A stretch of 64,000 nucleotides of DNA, taken from Peptococcaceae bacterium BICA1-7. Lineage in GTDB: Bacteria > Bacillota > Desulfotomaculia > Desulfotomaculales > Desulfocucumaceae. Position numbers and translations under genes: made by a program. Where the stretch lies: contig JUEB01000017.1 of NCBI GenBank assembly GCA_000802095.1, forward strand, positions 303,782 through 367,781, given 5' to 3'. The notes under the pieces are model-generated. The model saw nothing but the letters and a program-made list of their open reading frames with translations. It ran no database searches and was not told the DNA's origin. Within the stretch, counting starts at the first letter, position 1. Each line of letters begins with the position of its first letter. Of this stretch, positions 32,464 to 40,531 are shown piece after piece.

Positions 32464-34243
32464 CTCCCACCAACATTTGTGATTCCTGCGCTATGGCCGC
32501 CTGTAACTCAGGAGACAACTGACCAACAAACTGTTCAAAAGCCGCCATCATTTCCTGTTGCCGTGCTCCCTGCTCCTGCTGCTCAACCTCGTCAATAAGC
32601 CCCTCTTTGTCCGGTATTAAGCCGTTGTAAATGCGCTCCAGATACTGCCTAAAGCTGATTAACTGCTTATCCAGCAGGGCATCCATGGTCTGTATACTGG
32701 CAATCTCCGACCACTGGGTAGATGCCCCCACATCAATCTTGAGTGAAAACGTAGTTTGGTTGTACCGGCTGCCGTCAAAGGGAACCTGCACAACTTCCTC
32801 CTGCCTTGTCTGCGGGTTGGTGCGCTTAATCGTCAGCATTCTGGGGACACTGTACTTGGTCAGCCAATAATCCAACCAGATAAGCCCCTGATCCTCTTTA
32901 AACTGTGCGAACCTGCGTTTATTAGTTGACAGTGGCAAGGCTGACGCTTTTTGCAGGGCTATAATCCCGGCTGCTGTCTTGGTTACGCTGTCATCCCCGA
33001 GGGCTGTCTCATTGGCCCCTGCCATGTCCTTTGTGGTTTGCACCAGCATTTCGAACAGTTTTTGTATGCTGGCCGGAAGGCTGGGAGGATTAAGGAACAT
33101 TGCTGCGCCTGTGACCTCTCCGTCTACAGGAATAGCTTTTGTAATATCGTTTGACCATGCCGGAATACGGCTTGAATCGTACACAGGCTTGGGATAAGCA
33201 TTAAGCATCGTCCACAGTATCATGGTCGCCATCAGCTTGTTAATGGCTATGTTGTTGGGTATAAGCTCGGTAGCCTCTGCCTCACCGTGGCAGCTATTTT
33301 TGCGTGGTGTCCACTGCATAGAGGCCACCGGATAGCGGTGCAGTTTGGTGTCCCAGTCTTTGCGGATAATGGCTCTCTCAGTGGATTTCCTGGCCCATAT
33401 GGTTGTCACTCTATCCATAAGCTGCTTGCCCGCCTGGTCCATCATCGGAAACCCTGCGGGGTCGGTTTTGGGTATCTCCTTTGTCTTGGTCCACATCTTT
33501 AAGAGGACGGTGCAATATCCACCAGCCGTATCCTTGTTGGGCTCATTCTTGGCCCTATCACCGGCACGGTACTGGGTATCGCTATCTCCGGTTATTTTGT
33601 TGATTTCATCTTTGGATACGCCGTTTCTTTTAGCTTCCGCCTGAACCTCCTTAACCAGCTTGCGGAAAGATAGAATTATATACGGCTGTACCGGCCCCCT
33701 CTTGTCATTGGGCCTGGGGTCTGATGTATTGCCCGGGAAATAACACACGTTGTCAATTATCTCGGCATTCATATCGCCCATGACCTGTGCGCCCATTTCG
33801 TTGACTCCGGCATCTATGGTATCGTCCCAGTAGTAATAAATAATGCCATCACCTGAGAGAGCAGCGTCAAATATGGCTTGCTCGTCTAACGTGGACTGCT
33901 TTAGGTTCTCGTCAACAGTCTTGGCGTAGTCAGACAGCAGTCTCGCCACTTCTTGCAGTATGGCGATCTTATCCGGGTCGTTGGGGTCATAGTTGGCAGA
34001 GTTCTCCGCTGAAAACTGCATGGTCAGCATGTCTGACATTATCTGAGACACTTTCCAGTTGACTATTCGCTTGGTCACATTTAACCGGACCTGCGGCAGT
34101 CCCCCAGTGTCCACCCCGTCCCAGTGGTGCCCGGCGTAAAATCGTTCATTCCTGTTTGTGGTGGCGAATAGGTTTAAGCTGCTTTTGTAGTCAATGCCGT
34201 CTTTATATAGCTGCCAATCGGCTGTCTGTTTTTGCTCGTCCAA
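32402..34243 (-). CDS. Portal protein
   Basis: 613 residues, the size of P22-/T7-type portals. Family features: N-terminal YKSSLNLFATTNRNERFYAGHHW, RIVNWKVSQIMSDMLTMQFS, DEQAIFDAALSGDGIIYYYWDD and a long helical C-terminus with Gln-rich end (QQEQGARQQEMMAAFEQF). It forms the dodecameric DNA channel at one capsid vertex. Confidence 0.86.
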   Translation of the reverse strand: MDEQKQTADWQLYKDGIDYKSSLNLFATTNRNERFYAGHHWDGVDTGGLPQVRLNVTKRIVNWKVSQIMSDMLTMQFSAENSANYDPNDPDKIAILQEVARLLSDYAKTVDENLKQSTLDEQAIFDAALSGDGIIYYYWDDTIDAGVNEMGAQVMGDMNAEIIDNVCYFPGNTSDPRPNDKRGPVQPYIILSFRKLVKEVQAEAKRNGVSKDEINKITGDSDTQYRAGDRAKNEPNKDTAGGYCTVLLKMWTKTKEIPKTDPAGFPMMDQAGKQLMDRVTTIWARKSTERAIIRKDWDTKLHRYPVASMQWTPRKNSCHGEAEATELIPNNIAINKLMATMILWTMLNAYPKPVYDSSRIPAWSNDITKAIPVDGEVTGAAMFLNPPSLPASIQKLFEMLVQTTKDMAGANETALGDDSVTKTAAGIIALQKASALPLSTNKRRFAQFKEDQGLIWLDYWLTKYSVPRMLTIKRTNPQTRQEEVVQVPFDGSRYNQTTFSLKIDVGASTQWSEIASIQTMDALLDKQLISFRQYLERIYNGLIPDKEGLIDEVEQQEQGARQQEMMAAFEQFVGQLSPELQAAIAQESQMLVGGGGIAMPGMQGPAANSGQQI

Positions 34244-34248
34244 CTACA

Positions 34249-34497
34249 TCACCTCTTTTCCTCGGGCAAAAATCCATCATAGGCCATCATGTTTGCATGG
34301 CCCTTTAACATCTCGGCTGTGGCAGGGTCGGGTTTGTCAGGCATAACGGCCTCCTTGACGGCTTTAACCGGGGCTAATTTCGGCGGCACATTGCCCTTTG
34401 CCGTCTGCATACCCAGGCGGAGGCCGGTGCGAAAGCCTAGATATAGGCATAGAAAAAGGACTATTGCTAGTCCTGTGCTGATTATGGCTGTTTGCAT
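34249..34497 (-). CDS. Small membrane-anchored protein in head cluster
   Basis: 82 residues, one N-terminal hydrophobic helix (IISTGLAIVLFLCLYLGFRTG) followed by a Pro/Lys-rich segment. It sits between terminase and portal with one-base overlap. Function unknown. Confidence 0.5.
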   Translation of the reverse strand: MQTAIISTGLAIVLFLCLYLGFRTGLRLGMQTAKGNVPPKLAPVKAVKEAVMPDKPDPATAEMLKGHANMMAYDGFLPEEKR

Positions 34498-36098
34498 TAC
34501 AGGTCAAATCCTCCTTTGAAGAATGATTCCGTCACCGTCACGCTGTCGGCTCGGGGTTTGGGGCGTTCACATTCAAAGTTATAGTGTTCAGGTTTATCTT
34601 GTTGCTTATCCCTGGCATATATAAACCTCTTGAGTGCCTGGCTTGCCTGGTCCACAAGGTCATCCCTTACTCCATTGGGAAAGGCTGCGCACTGGTCTAT
34701 AAACTCATTAACCCACGGACATACCAAAGGGTGAGGAACATAAACATTCCCAGCCTCCATTAGCGGGGATACTGCGCTTGCCCTGGCCACCTTTGACCCC
34801 TCCGGCAACACCGGGATAATGCCCCTTACCTTTAGCCGCAACATGGATATTACTGCCGGGCCATTAGCCTTATCCTCAACCAATTTAGTAAGCACCCTCG
34901 GCCACTTGTCGGTCAGGGTTAAAAATGCCTTAATTGTCTGCACAAAATCCATACGATCATAAACCCGGTCAAGGAAGAATATACTTGCCCCCTTGCTGCC
35001 CCATATCCCACCGGCAACAAAGTCCGTACCGTCTGTATCCTTAAAGGTCATATCCCAGGATTGCAGCATCTTGTCAAAATTATCAGGTAAATCCACGGCA
35101 TGAATGTTCGTGTACTCATCATTGGGCAACTTGACCATTACCGGGGGCAGGTCTACTCCTTTAGGCTTCCAGTACCGCCACCAATGCCGCTTTAGCATGT
35201 TTCCCTCTTGGGCTGATGGTCTGCCTTGAAATAGTGCGTTCCATGCCCGGAGGCCCCCGCCCTCGATTGTGGGGTCGTTTATGTATCCATCCTTAAAGGC
35301 ATCCTTCCATGTCCTGTCTTTGCCTATCTCTGGGAATAGTGCCTCTCCCGGTTCCCGGCCTATAGGGTCATTGTCCTCGGCCTCACAGGGTAGGTTAATA
35401 ACAAAAACGCCCTTTTCATGGGCTATTATCATACCGGCAAGGTCTGCCTCATGCCACCTGGTTTGAATTAGTATAACCAGTCCATCAGCACTAAGCCTTG
35501 TTTTTATAGAGTTCTGCCACTCCTCCCAGAGCCTTGCCCTATAGACTTCAGAATCTGCCTCCTGCCTGTTTTTAATAGGGTCATCAATGATTATTAAGTC
35601 CCCTGGCTGGCCGGTAATACCTGCCATTATGCCACGGCTTATCATGCTTCCGGTGTGGCCGGCAATCTCAAAGTCAGTATCAGATTTGCGGGTTTTGTCA
35701 AGCTCAACACCAAACAGTTGATTTCCATATTCTTCTACCTTTTTCTTATTGGCCCGCCCAAACTTTCGGGCCAAATCATCACCATAAGAAACCTCTATGA
35801 CTCTCTTGTCAGGGTGCTTGCCCAGGTAATAACTCGGCAATGTCTCTGTGACGCTCTGTGACTTGCCGTGTTGAGGAGGCATCTGAATTATAAGTATCTT
35901 TACCTTGTTACCTTTATCGTTGACGAGAGAGCGGTTTATAAATACCTCAACCGTGTTGCAGATATAGACAAGGTGTCTGCCTGGTATCCAGTGGCCTCGG
36001 TGGGTGTAGATGCAATAATCAAGGTAAGACTGTTTAGCAAGCTCTTTCCGTGCCTCATTAGCCAGTGCTACCCTCTGTGCCTGTGTCAAGTTTAGCAA
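34497..36098 (-). CDS. Terminase large subunit
   Basis: 533 residues. Packaging ATPase with Walker A-like PPQHGKSQSVTE and Walker B LIIIDDPIKNRQ, followed by coupling and RNase H-like nuclease parts (QSWDMTFKDTDGTDF, VEDKANGPAVI, and a late Asp). It cuts and pumps DNA into the procapsid. Overlaps the small subunit by 41 nt. Confidence 0.92.
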   Translation of the reverse strand: MLNLTQAQRVALANEARKELAKQSYLDYCIYTHRGHWIPGRHLVYICNTVEVFINRSLVNDKGNKVKILIIQMPPQHGKSQSVTETLPSYYLGKHPDKRVIEVSYGDDLARKFGRANKKKVEEYGNQLFGVELDKTRKSDTDFEIAGHTGSMISRGIMAGITGQPGDLIIIDDPIKNRQEADSEVYRARLWEEWQNSIKTRLSADGLVILIQTRWHEADLAGMIIAHEKGVFVINLPCEAEDNDPIGREPGEALFPEIGKDRTWKDAFKDGYINDPTIEGGGLRAWNALFQGRPSAQEGNMLKRHWWRYWKPKGVDLPPVMVKLPNDEYTNIHAVDLPDNFDKMLQSWDMTFKDTDGTDFVAGGIWGSKGASIFFLDRVYDRMDFVQTIKAFLTLTDKWPRVLTKLVEDKANGPAVISMLRLKVRGIIPVLPEGSKVARASAVSPLMEAGNVYVPHPLVCPWVNEFIDQCAAFPNGVRDDLVDQASQALKRFIYARDKQQDKPEHYNFECERPKPRADSVTVTESFFKGGFDL

Positions 36099-36684
36099 TG
36101 GCTCTCAACTCCTCTATGGTTAGGCCGGATAGATCAACTTGCGTTTTTATCGGCCCCCCGTCCTTGCCGTAAACTTCGTGCTCATGTTTTTCAGTAAACA
36201 TCCCCAGGTGCTTGCCTATCTTATCCAGAGCCGCCATTTTGTCGTGAAGTTTGAATTTAAACGTGCCATCCTTGCCTATGCTCACCTCTTGGATAACTGA
36301 GCCGTCTACCTGGCTGGAGTCGATAACGTCAATGATCTGTTTGTAATCAATGACCGGCTCCCCTGTTTCGGAGTCGTGGTCAACCACTGTTTTTGCAGTC
36401 TTGTATTCAAGGTATTGCTTTATGTCGGCAAAGCCTATTTTAGCAAGTTCGGCGAGTGTCCTTTCAACCGTTATCATGTTGCGGCCTTTCAGTTCATTGA
36501 TAAGTTCATTAAGCCTTGCCTTTATCTTGTCCTTATTAGCCAATATGCAGGCTTTTTCGTCCACAGTCTTGTCAGTCATGTTTTGTGTATTATAGGCCTG
36601 CTTGTATGCGTCTCTTTGGGTGAGTCCGGTAAACAGGCCTTGAGTAAATTTTTCTTCTTTGACTGTCAAAGGCCTACCTGCCAT
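36058..36684 (-). CDS. Terminase small subunit
   Basis: 208 residues starting AGRPLTVKEEKFTQGLFTG, LTQRDAYKQAYNTQN: the N-terminal HTH of the Terminase_2 family. It recognises the packaging site and hands DNA to the large subunit. ATG 36684 has better spacing from AAGGAG than TTG 36693. Confidence 0.88.
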   Translation of the reverse strand: MAGRPLTVKEEKFTQGLFTGLTQRDAYKQAYNTQNMTDKTVDEKACILANKDKIKARLNELINELKGRNMITVERTLAELAKIGFADIKQYLEYKTAKTVVDHDSETGEPVIDYKQIIDVIDSSQVDGSVIQEVSIGKDGTFKFKLHDKMAALDKIGKHLGMFTEKHEHEVYGKDGGPIKTQVDLSGLTIEELRAIAKLDTGTEGSTG

Positions 36685-36698
36685 CCCGCCCAACTCCT

Positions 36699-36800
36699 TT
36701 ACTTAAACTTAATATTAGACATATAAAAACACATGGCAATAAACATGATAAAAGTCATCCAGGGATGTTGATACATCCAACCAGCTAATGTAGGTTCCAC
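36699..36800 (-). CDS. Phage microprotein with membrane helix, 33 residues
   Basis: GTG 36800 follows GGAGGTG. Nearly the whole product is one hydrophobic helix (WMTFIMFIAMCFYMSNI). No family. Confidence 0.5.
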   Translation of the reverse strand: MEPTLAGWMYQHPWMTFIMFIAMCFYMSNIKFK

Positions 36801-36859
36801 ACCCACACCTCCAAAATAATTTCAAAAAACAAAAAACAACAATACCTGTAAGGTACTGG

Positions 36860-37399
36860 TCAATAAATAGGCTTAACCTGTTTATTAGCTGTCTGCCAAA
36901 ATTCCCTCCTTACCCACTCGGGTAATATAGGGTCCAGGTGTTCACGAAATAAAAGATAAAGATTAAGGCTGATTCTCCGGCCGGCAAAAAAATAAGCGGG
37001 ATTTATGTAAAACTCCTCGCTTTCAATATTGCCCACCTTACGAATGTTTTTCTGTATGACACCCAGGCGCATCATTTTTTCTATAAACTCCCGGCCCCGT
37101 TTCTGTGATAGGCCGATAATTTCAATTAACTGTCCTTCGCTATATGGCCTTATTCCTGCCCTGGCCCGATACCCCAACATATTTGATGTTGCTATCATTA
37201 ACTTTGCAAGTCTGGCCATCTTCCCTATTTCGCTGTCCGTCATTTCTTGAGGGAAAAGCACGTCTGCAAATATCTTAGCCCCCAATTTATGAGTCGGAAC
37301 CTTGTATCCCTCATCAGTGAGAATGTCCTCTATATGCTTTTGTTTTTCAGACACAACTTCACCAGTAGAGGTATTCACATTTTTAACAACCTGAAGCAA
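36860..37399 (-). CDS. RepL-like winged-helix protein
   Basis: 179 residues. The region MIATSNMLGYRARAG, YSEGQLIEIIGLSQKRGREFI, EEFYINPAYFFAGR and LFREHLDPIL follows plasmid RepL-type wHTH proteins. It might start replication or act as a transcription factor. TTG start 9 nt from GGAG. Twin palindromes lie just upstream. Confidence 0.68.
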   Translation of the reverse strand: MLQVVKNVNTSTGEVVSEKQKHIEDILTDEGYKVPTHKLGAKIFADVLFPQEMTDSEIGKMARLAKLMIATSNMLGYRARAGIRPYSEGQLIEIIGLSQKRGREFIEKMMRLGVIQKNIRKVGNIESEEFYINPAYFFAGRRISLNLYLLFREHLDPILPEWVRREFWQTANKQVKPIY

Positions 37400-37417
37400 T
37401 TCCGATCACTCCTTCGG

Positions 37418-37463
37418 GACAATAATGTCTAAAATAGGGGGGTATTTGAGACAAAAATGTCTA
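37418..37463. promoter_or_regulatory. Twin palindromic sites upstream of RepL-like gene
   Basis: GACAATAATGTCTA (37418-37431) and GACAAAAATGTCTA (37450-37463): direct repeats 32 bp apart, i.e. three helical turns, each a near-palindrome (AGACA-N4-TGTCT). A partial third, AAAATGTCCA, lies near 37514. Likely operators. Confidence 0.6.
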
Positions 37464-37555
37464 GGCGGCAAAAACGCTGAAACGCTTGCCGCCGTTACTA
37501 CTATCCACGTTTTTAAAATGTCCATTTACATATTGATATATTTATAAATAATTGG

Positions 37556-38233
37556 TCATATCGTAGGCATCTTATCGTGAAATTTTCCATGGCATCCCTG
37601 GCAGAGAACAATTACATCGGTATATTTTTCTTCTCCCTTGGTTTCATAGTGCCTATGATGAACATTAAGTAAGCCGCCACTGTTGCATAGCTGACATCTA
37701 TTGTTTGCCCTTTTCAATGCATTGCGCCTAATTTTTTGCCAGTGCTCAGTCTGCAAATACTGCTTATATGGCAATGATTTTAGCCTCTTAATCTCCTGAT
37801 GCCATTTCTCTTCTTCACTGGCTCTCTCACTGCTAAATACTCGGCTTAATTCCTCTTGATTTTTCCGCTTTTCTTCCCTACTTATTGCTTTACAATTATC
37901 GCATTGCCATAAATAATCAGCATTCACAATATCATGCATATTATTCCTTGACGTTGGATTAATAACAGCATCCTGGCCACATTCCTTGCATTTAATCATA
38001 ACCTCATAGCTTTTTGAGGCCATATGCGCTATTTGGCTGGCCTGTTTTAGGTCCAGCACATCCACCAGTATTTTCAGTTCCAAATCAGTATTCCAATAAT
38101 AAAAATTAATTACTTCCTGAGATATGAAATCCTTATTTTCTTTAAGGTATTTTATAAACTCCTCCGTGCTCTCCTTAATTGCTTCCTGAAGGTCTTTAAT
38201 GTGTTCAGCATGTGCCATGATGAAATTGTTCAT
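37556..38233 (-). CDS. HNH endonuclease
   Basis: 225 residues. C-terminal HNH with zinc cysteines: RCQLCNSGGLLNVHHRHYETKG (given here in shortened form: CQLC, NVHHRHY), VIVLCQGCHGKFH. An N-terminal helical region with CKECG and CDNC could bind a second zinc. Beside the terminase genes, as in many tailed phages, where HNH proteins aid packaging. It could also be a homing enzyme tied to the structured region just upstream. Confidence 0.85.
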   Translation of the reverse strand: MNNFIMAHAEHIKDLQEAIKESTEEFIKYLKENKDFISQEVINFYYWNTDLELKILVDVLDLKQASQIAHMASKSYEVMIKCKECGQDAVINPTSRNNMHDIVNADYLWQCDNCKAISREEKRKNQEELSRVFSSERASEEEKWHQEIKRLKSLPYKQYLQTEHWQKIRRNALKRANNRCQLCNSGGLLNVHHRHYETKGEEKYTDVIVLCQGCHGKFHDKMPTI

Positions 38234-38378
38234 CCCACCACGCTCCTATGGTTTATTTGCTCCTTTATTATATATTTGGCGGCAACAGGTGGAGCCTCCT
38301 GCTTTCGGTGATCAGCCTAGCCGCCAAAATTATCTTTGCCCGAGGGCACCCGGGGTGTCCCGAAGGACTGTCCCCGGC

Positions 38379-38405
38379 AAAAGAAAACAGCCCATTACAG
38401 GCTGC
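38379..38405 (-). terminator. Terminator within the structured RNA region
   Basis: Minus strand (G)CAGCC-TGTAATG-GGCTG(T) followed by TTTCTTTT. Confidence 0.7.
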
Positions 38406-38492
38406 TGATTTCAGGGTCTGCTGGCAATGTCACAGACCCAGGAACTCCTCCTGCACATGGCAGGTAAGCTATGCCCACTTAAGGGCTACACA

Positions 38493-38591
38493 GTAAGCGG
38501 GTGAGGATTTGCATCTCACATAAACTACTCCCATTTGTATAGGTAAGTTCTACAGGCCACTATAGCGTCTACCTATTCCGCCACCGCTTAC
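38493..38591 (-). tRNA. tRNA-Leu-like element, probably degenerate
   Basis: Minus strand: acceptor TAAGCGG/CCGCTTA (8 bp if GTAAGCGG/CCGCTTAC is used), then U8-G9 and the class II D-arm TGGCGGAATAGGTAGACGC typical of tRNA-Leu. The stem CTATA/TGTAG encloses only six bases (GTGGCC), too few for a normal anticodon loop. A long variable arm (AACTTACC...AGTAGTT) and a T-arm GTGAG...CTCAC with TGCAAAT inside follow. No encoded CCA. The odd loop sizes argue against a standard tRNA. Confidence 0.5.
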
Positions 38592-38697
38592 AAACTTAAC
38601 CGGCTTTCACCGGATGATTTCGGACCGGGTTGCCCCGGCCATTGAGGGAGAGGAGGTGTGGTTCAACTCCTCACACTTATAATGTACCACATTAACC

Positions 38698-38717
38698 ACG
38701 ACATTTTCACGACATGT
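38698..38717 (-). promoter_or_regulatory. Direct repeats upstream of structured RNA
   Basis: ATGTCGTG occurs twice 11 nt apart on the minus strand (CATGTCGTGAAAATGTCGTGG in two halves), one helical turn. Just upstream of the TATAAG element, so a possible activator site in place of a -35. Confidence 0.45.
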
Positions 38718-38718
38718 T

Positions 38719-39249
38719 CTAATACACAATTCTCTTGAATAGGCTTAAGCTCATATACCATACTGCCCGTTCTTTTATCCTTTGGCATTGTCTAGGGTCA
38801 TAGTTCAGCCTTCGTCCAACATCTTCCCACTTCATGCCCTGGATGTAGAATAAAGTCACCACATCCTTTTCCTTTGGTAACAGAGAAGCTATTGCAATGT
38901 CAACCTTTTCAATGTTGGCCCTGATTGTAAATAGTTCGTCCTCCAATCCTTGTTTATCCAGCACATACATGCGCCATACCCTGCTGAAGTCTTTCCTGTA
39001 CTTCTCCCGCCATTCACTAACCACACTGGCGGTCTTGTCACCCACATCAGACCCCATCGGCATACCATTCACCACCCTGGCAAACATCATGCCCTCGATA
39101 GCCTCGTCCTGTGTCTCTGTTATATTAGTTCCCAGTATTGAGGCAAGCTCATTCTCCAGTATAGCCACCCTTGCCTTCATGGCCCTATAGTTCTGCAGCA
39201 TTTCCTCTGATCTCCGGTATAAGGTGCTTTTTTCGATTCCTGAAGCCAT
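38719..39249 (-). CDS. Sigma-region-4-like late regulator
   Basis: 176 residues. The C-terminal 50 (LLPKEKDVVTLFYIQGMKWEDVG, RRLNYDPRQCQRIKERAVWYM in parts) is a sigma-70 region 4/RinA-ArpU-type HTH. The N-terminal two-thirds is helical with coiled-coil pattern. Such proteins sit at the end of early operons and switch on late (terminase) transcription; the direct repeats just downstream would be logical targets. Confidence 0.8.
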   Translation of the reverse strand: MASGIEKSTLYRRSEEMLQNYRAMKARVAILENELASILGTNITETQDEAIEGMMFARVVNGMPMGSDVGDKTASVVSEWREKYRKDFSRVWRMYVLDKQGLEDELFTIRANIEKVDIAIASLLPKEKDVVTLFYIQGMKWEDVGRRLNYDPRQCQRIKERAVWYMSLSLFKRIVY

Positions 39250-39337
39250 CCCCGCCACCCCCGTTTACTTTTTCGCCACCCGTGGTATAATGATCTTGCA
39301 GAGATCTTCTACCTCCTGGGGCAGGGGGTTGTTTTTT

Positions 39338-39517
39338 CTATTCCTCTATCATTTCTTTAGCCTTTTTACACTTATCAATATTCTCTGAGTTATATGGTGG
39401 TTCTCCCTCACATTCAATACACGGATTCTGACAACCGCAAACCTCACACCTATCTAAAAATGCCTCTTGACACGTATTACAAAAACAATCTCCACATGCA
39501 TCCCAATTAATCAGCAT
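39338..39517 (-). CDS. Cys-rich microprotein, 59 residues
   Basis: ATG 39517 after GAGGTG. Ten cysteines in CGDCFCNTC, CEVCGCQNPCIEC and CKKAKE: enough for two zinc sites. No family recognised. Confidence 0.6.
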   Translation of the reverse strand: MLINWDACGDCFCNTCQEAFLDRCEVCGCQNPCIECEGEPPYNSENIDKCKKAKEMIEE

Positions 39518-39526
39518 AATTGCACC

Positions 39527-39664
39527 TCATTCTTTTTTATCTTTTAAGCATGCTACATTCACATACCCTTCCTCGTCTTTATATACACCGTCATGGTTTT
39601 TGCAATTAACACATTCAGCAAGTTCTATAAAGTCATTTTTGTATTCACAATATATGTTTAGCAC
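39527..39664 (-). CDS. Phage microprotein with CxxC, 45 residues
   Basis: GTG 39664 follows GGAGGTGAGAAG. Contains CEYKNDFIELAECVNCKNHDG and a late Cys; likely one zinc site. It precedes the Cys-rich gene by 9 nt. Confidence 0.55.
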   Translation of the reverse strand: MLNIYCEYKNDFIELAECVNCKNHDGVYKDEEGYVNVACLKDKKE

Positions 39665-39668
39665 CTTC

Positions 39669-39797
39669 TCACCTCCCCCACTTCCTCAAATTAACCTGCC
39701 TCTCCGCCTCCAAAATCGCCCTCAACTCCCGGGGCCTTGGCTTGGCCGGGGGATATAGTTTTATCCAGATGCCGGGGTAGATCCTAATCCTGGTCAT
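39669..39797 (-). CDS. Basic phage microprotein, 42 residues
   Basis: ATG 39797, stop 39669, in a run of overlapping small genes. Starts MTRIRIYPGIWIKLYPPAK; Arg/Pro-rich. No family. Confidence 0.5.
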   Translation of the reverse strand: MTRIRIYPGIWIKLYPPAKPRPRELRAILEAERQVNLRKWGR

Positions 39798-40014
39798 TAT
39801 CCACTCTCCTCTTGGCCCATGCCGCGAATCTGGCCCTAGTCATCGTTGCAAGTATTCCTGATCTCCTGCCACTGACTACCTTATACTCAACGCAATCGCT
39901 ATCTATCTGAAAGCGTCGTGGATATACCATATTGACTATCTCCCGTTCTTCGCAGTAGATACAGCCCGGCTTATTGCTATAAATACCACCTACCATAATC
40001 TCACTCTTTTTCAC
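39784..40014 (-). CDS. Phage hypothetical protein, 76 residues
   Basis: Starts MKKSEIMVGGIYSNKPGCIYCEE; a small beta-like fold with one CxxC, similar in layout to short phage proteins that begin 'I-x-x-G-x-x-Y'. Overlaps both neighbours by 14 nt. Function unknown. Confidence 0.5.
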   Translation of the reverse strand: MKKSEIMVGGIYSNKPGCIYCEEREIVNMVYPRRFQIDSDCVEYKVVSGRRSGILATMTRARFAAWAKRRVDNDQD

Positions 40015-40213
40015 TCGCCACCAACCTCCTAACTCGTCTTAGTGTTGACAACACAAGATGTCTCTCTTTGCCCTCATACAACGGGCAGTCCTCTGTGTCC
40101 CTGATTTGCTCTTCGATTGCGGAGAGGATGCGGGTGCGTTCGTCTATTTTTCCCGAGACTTTACCATTTTTTATTCCTGTGCTAAATCCCATTGAATAAG
40201 GACCCAAACTCAC
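40001..40213 (-). CDS. Phage hypothetical protein, 70 residues
   Basis: Helical, rich in Arg/Glu (TRILSAIEEQIRDTEDCPLYEGK). Overlaps its neighbours by 14 and 4 nt. No family. Confidence 0.45.
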   Translation of the reverse strand: MSLGPYSMGFSTGIKNGKVSGKIDERTRILSAIEEQIRDTEDCPLYEGKERHLVLSTLRRVRRLVASEKE

Positions 40214-40476
40214 TCTCCATCACCGTCCCTGAGGAGGGAGAGGACTTCAAATATTGCTTTCTCATAGCCCTCTGACCAGTTGTTTGATGCAATATACATA
40301 TTCTTTATTAGACCACGTATCCTCGCCCTCTCTGCGGCTGCACCCTTAAATTTAAATGCTTTCTTGTAATTATCAAATTGCTTAATGGTTATCGCTGCTT
40401 CGCCGCCAATAAAAGTCAAAGAGTTCTCGCCATTTTTTTCAGGATAATACTTTGTATTAGTTATCATCCTTCTCAC
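40210..40476 (-). CDS. Phage hypothetical protein, 88 residues
   Basis: Starts MRRMITNTKYYPEKNGENS and ends FEVLSLLRDGDGE; mixed fold, soluble. Four-nt overlap with the next gene. No family recognised. Confidence 0.45.
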   Translation of the reverse strand: MRRMITNTKYYPEKNGENSLTFIGGEAAITIKQFDNYKKAFKFKGAAAERARIRGLIKNMYIASNNWSEGYEKAIFEVLSLLRDGDGE

Positions 40477-40531
40477 GCTCCAAAATCCAGATTAATGCTT
40501 CGGCGGCGGCTATCCTTATAGTGACGAACAT
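40457..40531 (-). CDS. Possible 24-residue peptide
   Basis: ATG 40531 lies inside the HNH gene's last codons and the frame ends inside the next gene. Product MFVTIRIAAAEALIWILERE... Amphipathic. No good ribosome binding site, so weakly supported. Confidence 0.25.
   Translation of the reverse strand: MFVTIRIAAAEALIWILEREKDDN

Larger units (their letters stand above)
38268..38675 (-). ncRNA. Candidate structured phage RNA
   Basis: The region has no ORF but dense RNA-like structure on the minus strand, in order: GTGTG/CACAC and GAGGAG/CTCCTC pairings; a 7-bp stem with a GCAA tetraloop (CCGGG-GCAA-CCCGG); a 5-bp stem with a GAAA tetraloop (CCGGT-GAAA-GCCGG); a tRNA-like element (38493-38591); CCTGC-CATGT-GCAGG; GGGTCTG...CAGACCC; a T-rich terminator hairpin (38379-38405); and a 9-bp TTTGGCGGC/GCCGCCAAA stem (38268-38329). 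A -10-like TATAAG is at 38681-38676. Large phage RNAs such as GOLLD and ROOL are the closest precedent; no match is claimed. Confidence 0.55.

Noticed and set aside
38493..38591. tRNA-Sec or suppressor tRNA
   Set aside because: Acceptor length is suggestive, but no TCA, CTA or TTA lies in the anticodon position and the loop has six bases.
38234..38718. Group I intron or tmRNA in the structured region
   Set aside because: No P/Q/R/S core and no tRNA-Ala-like ends or tag reading frame were found.
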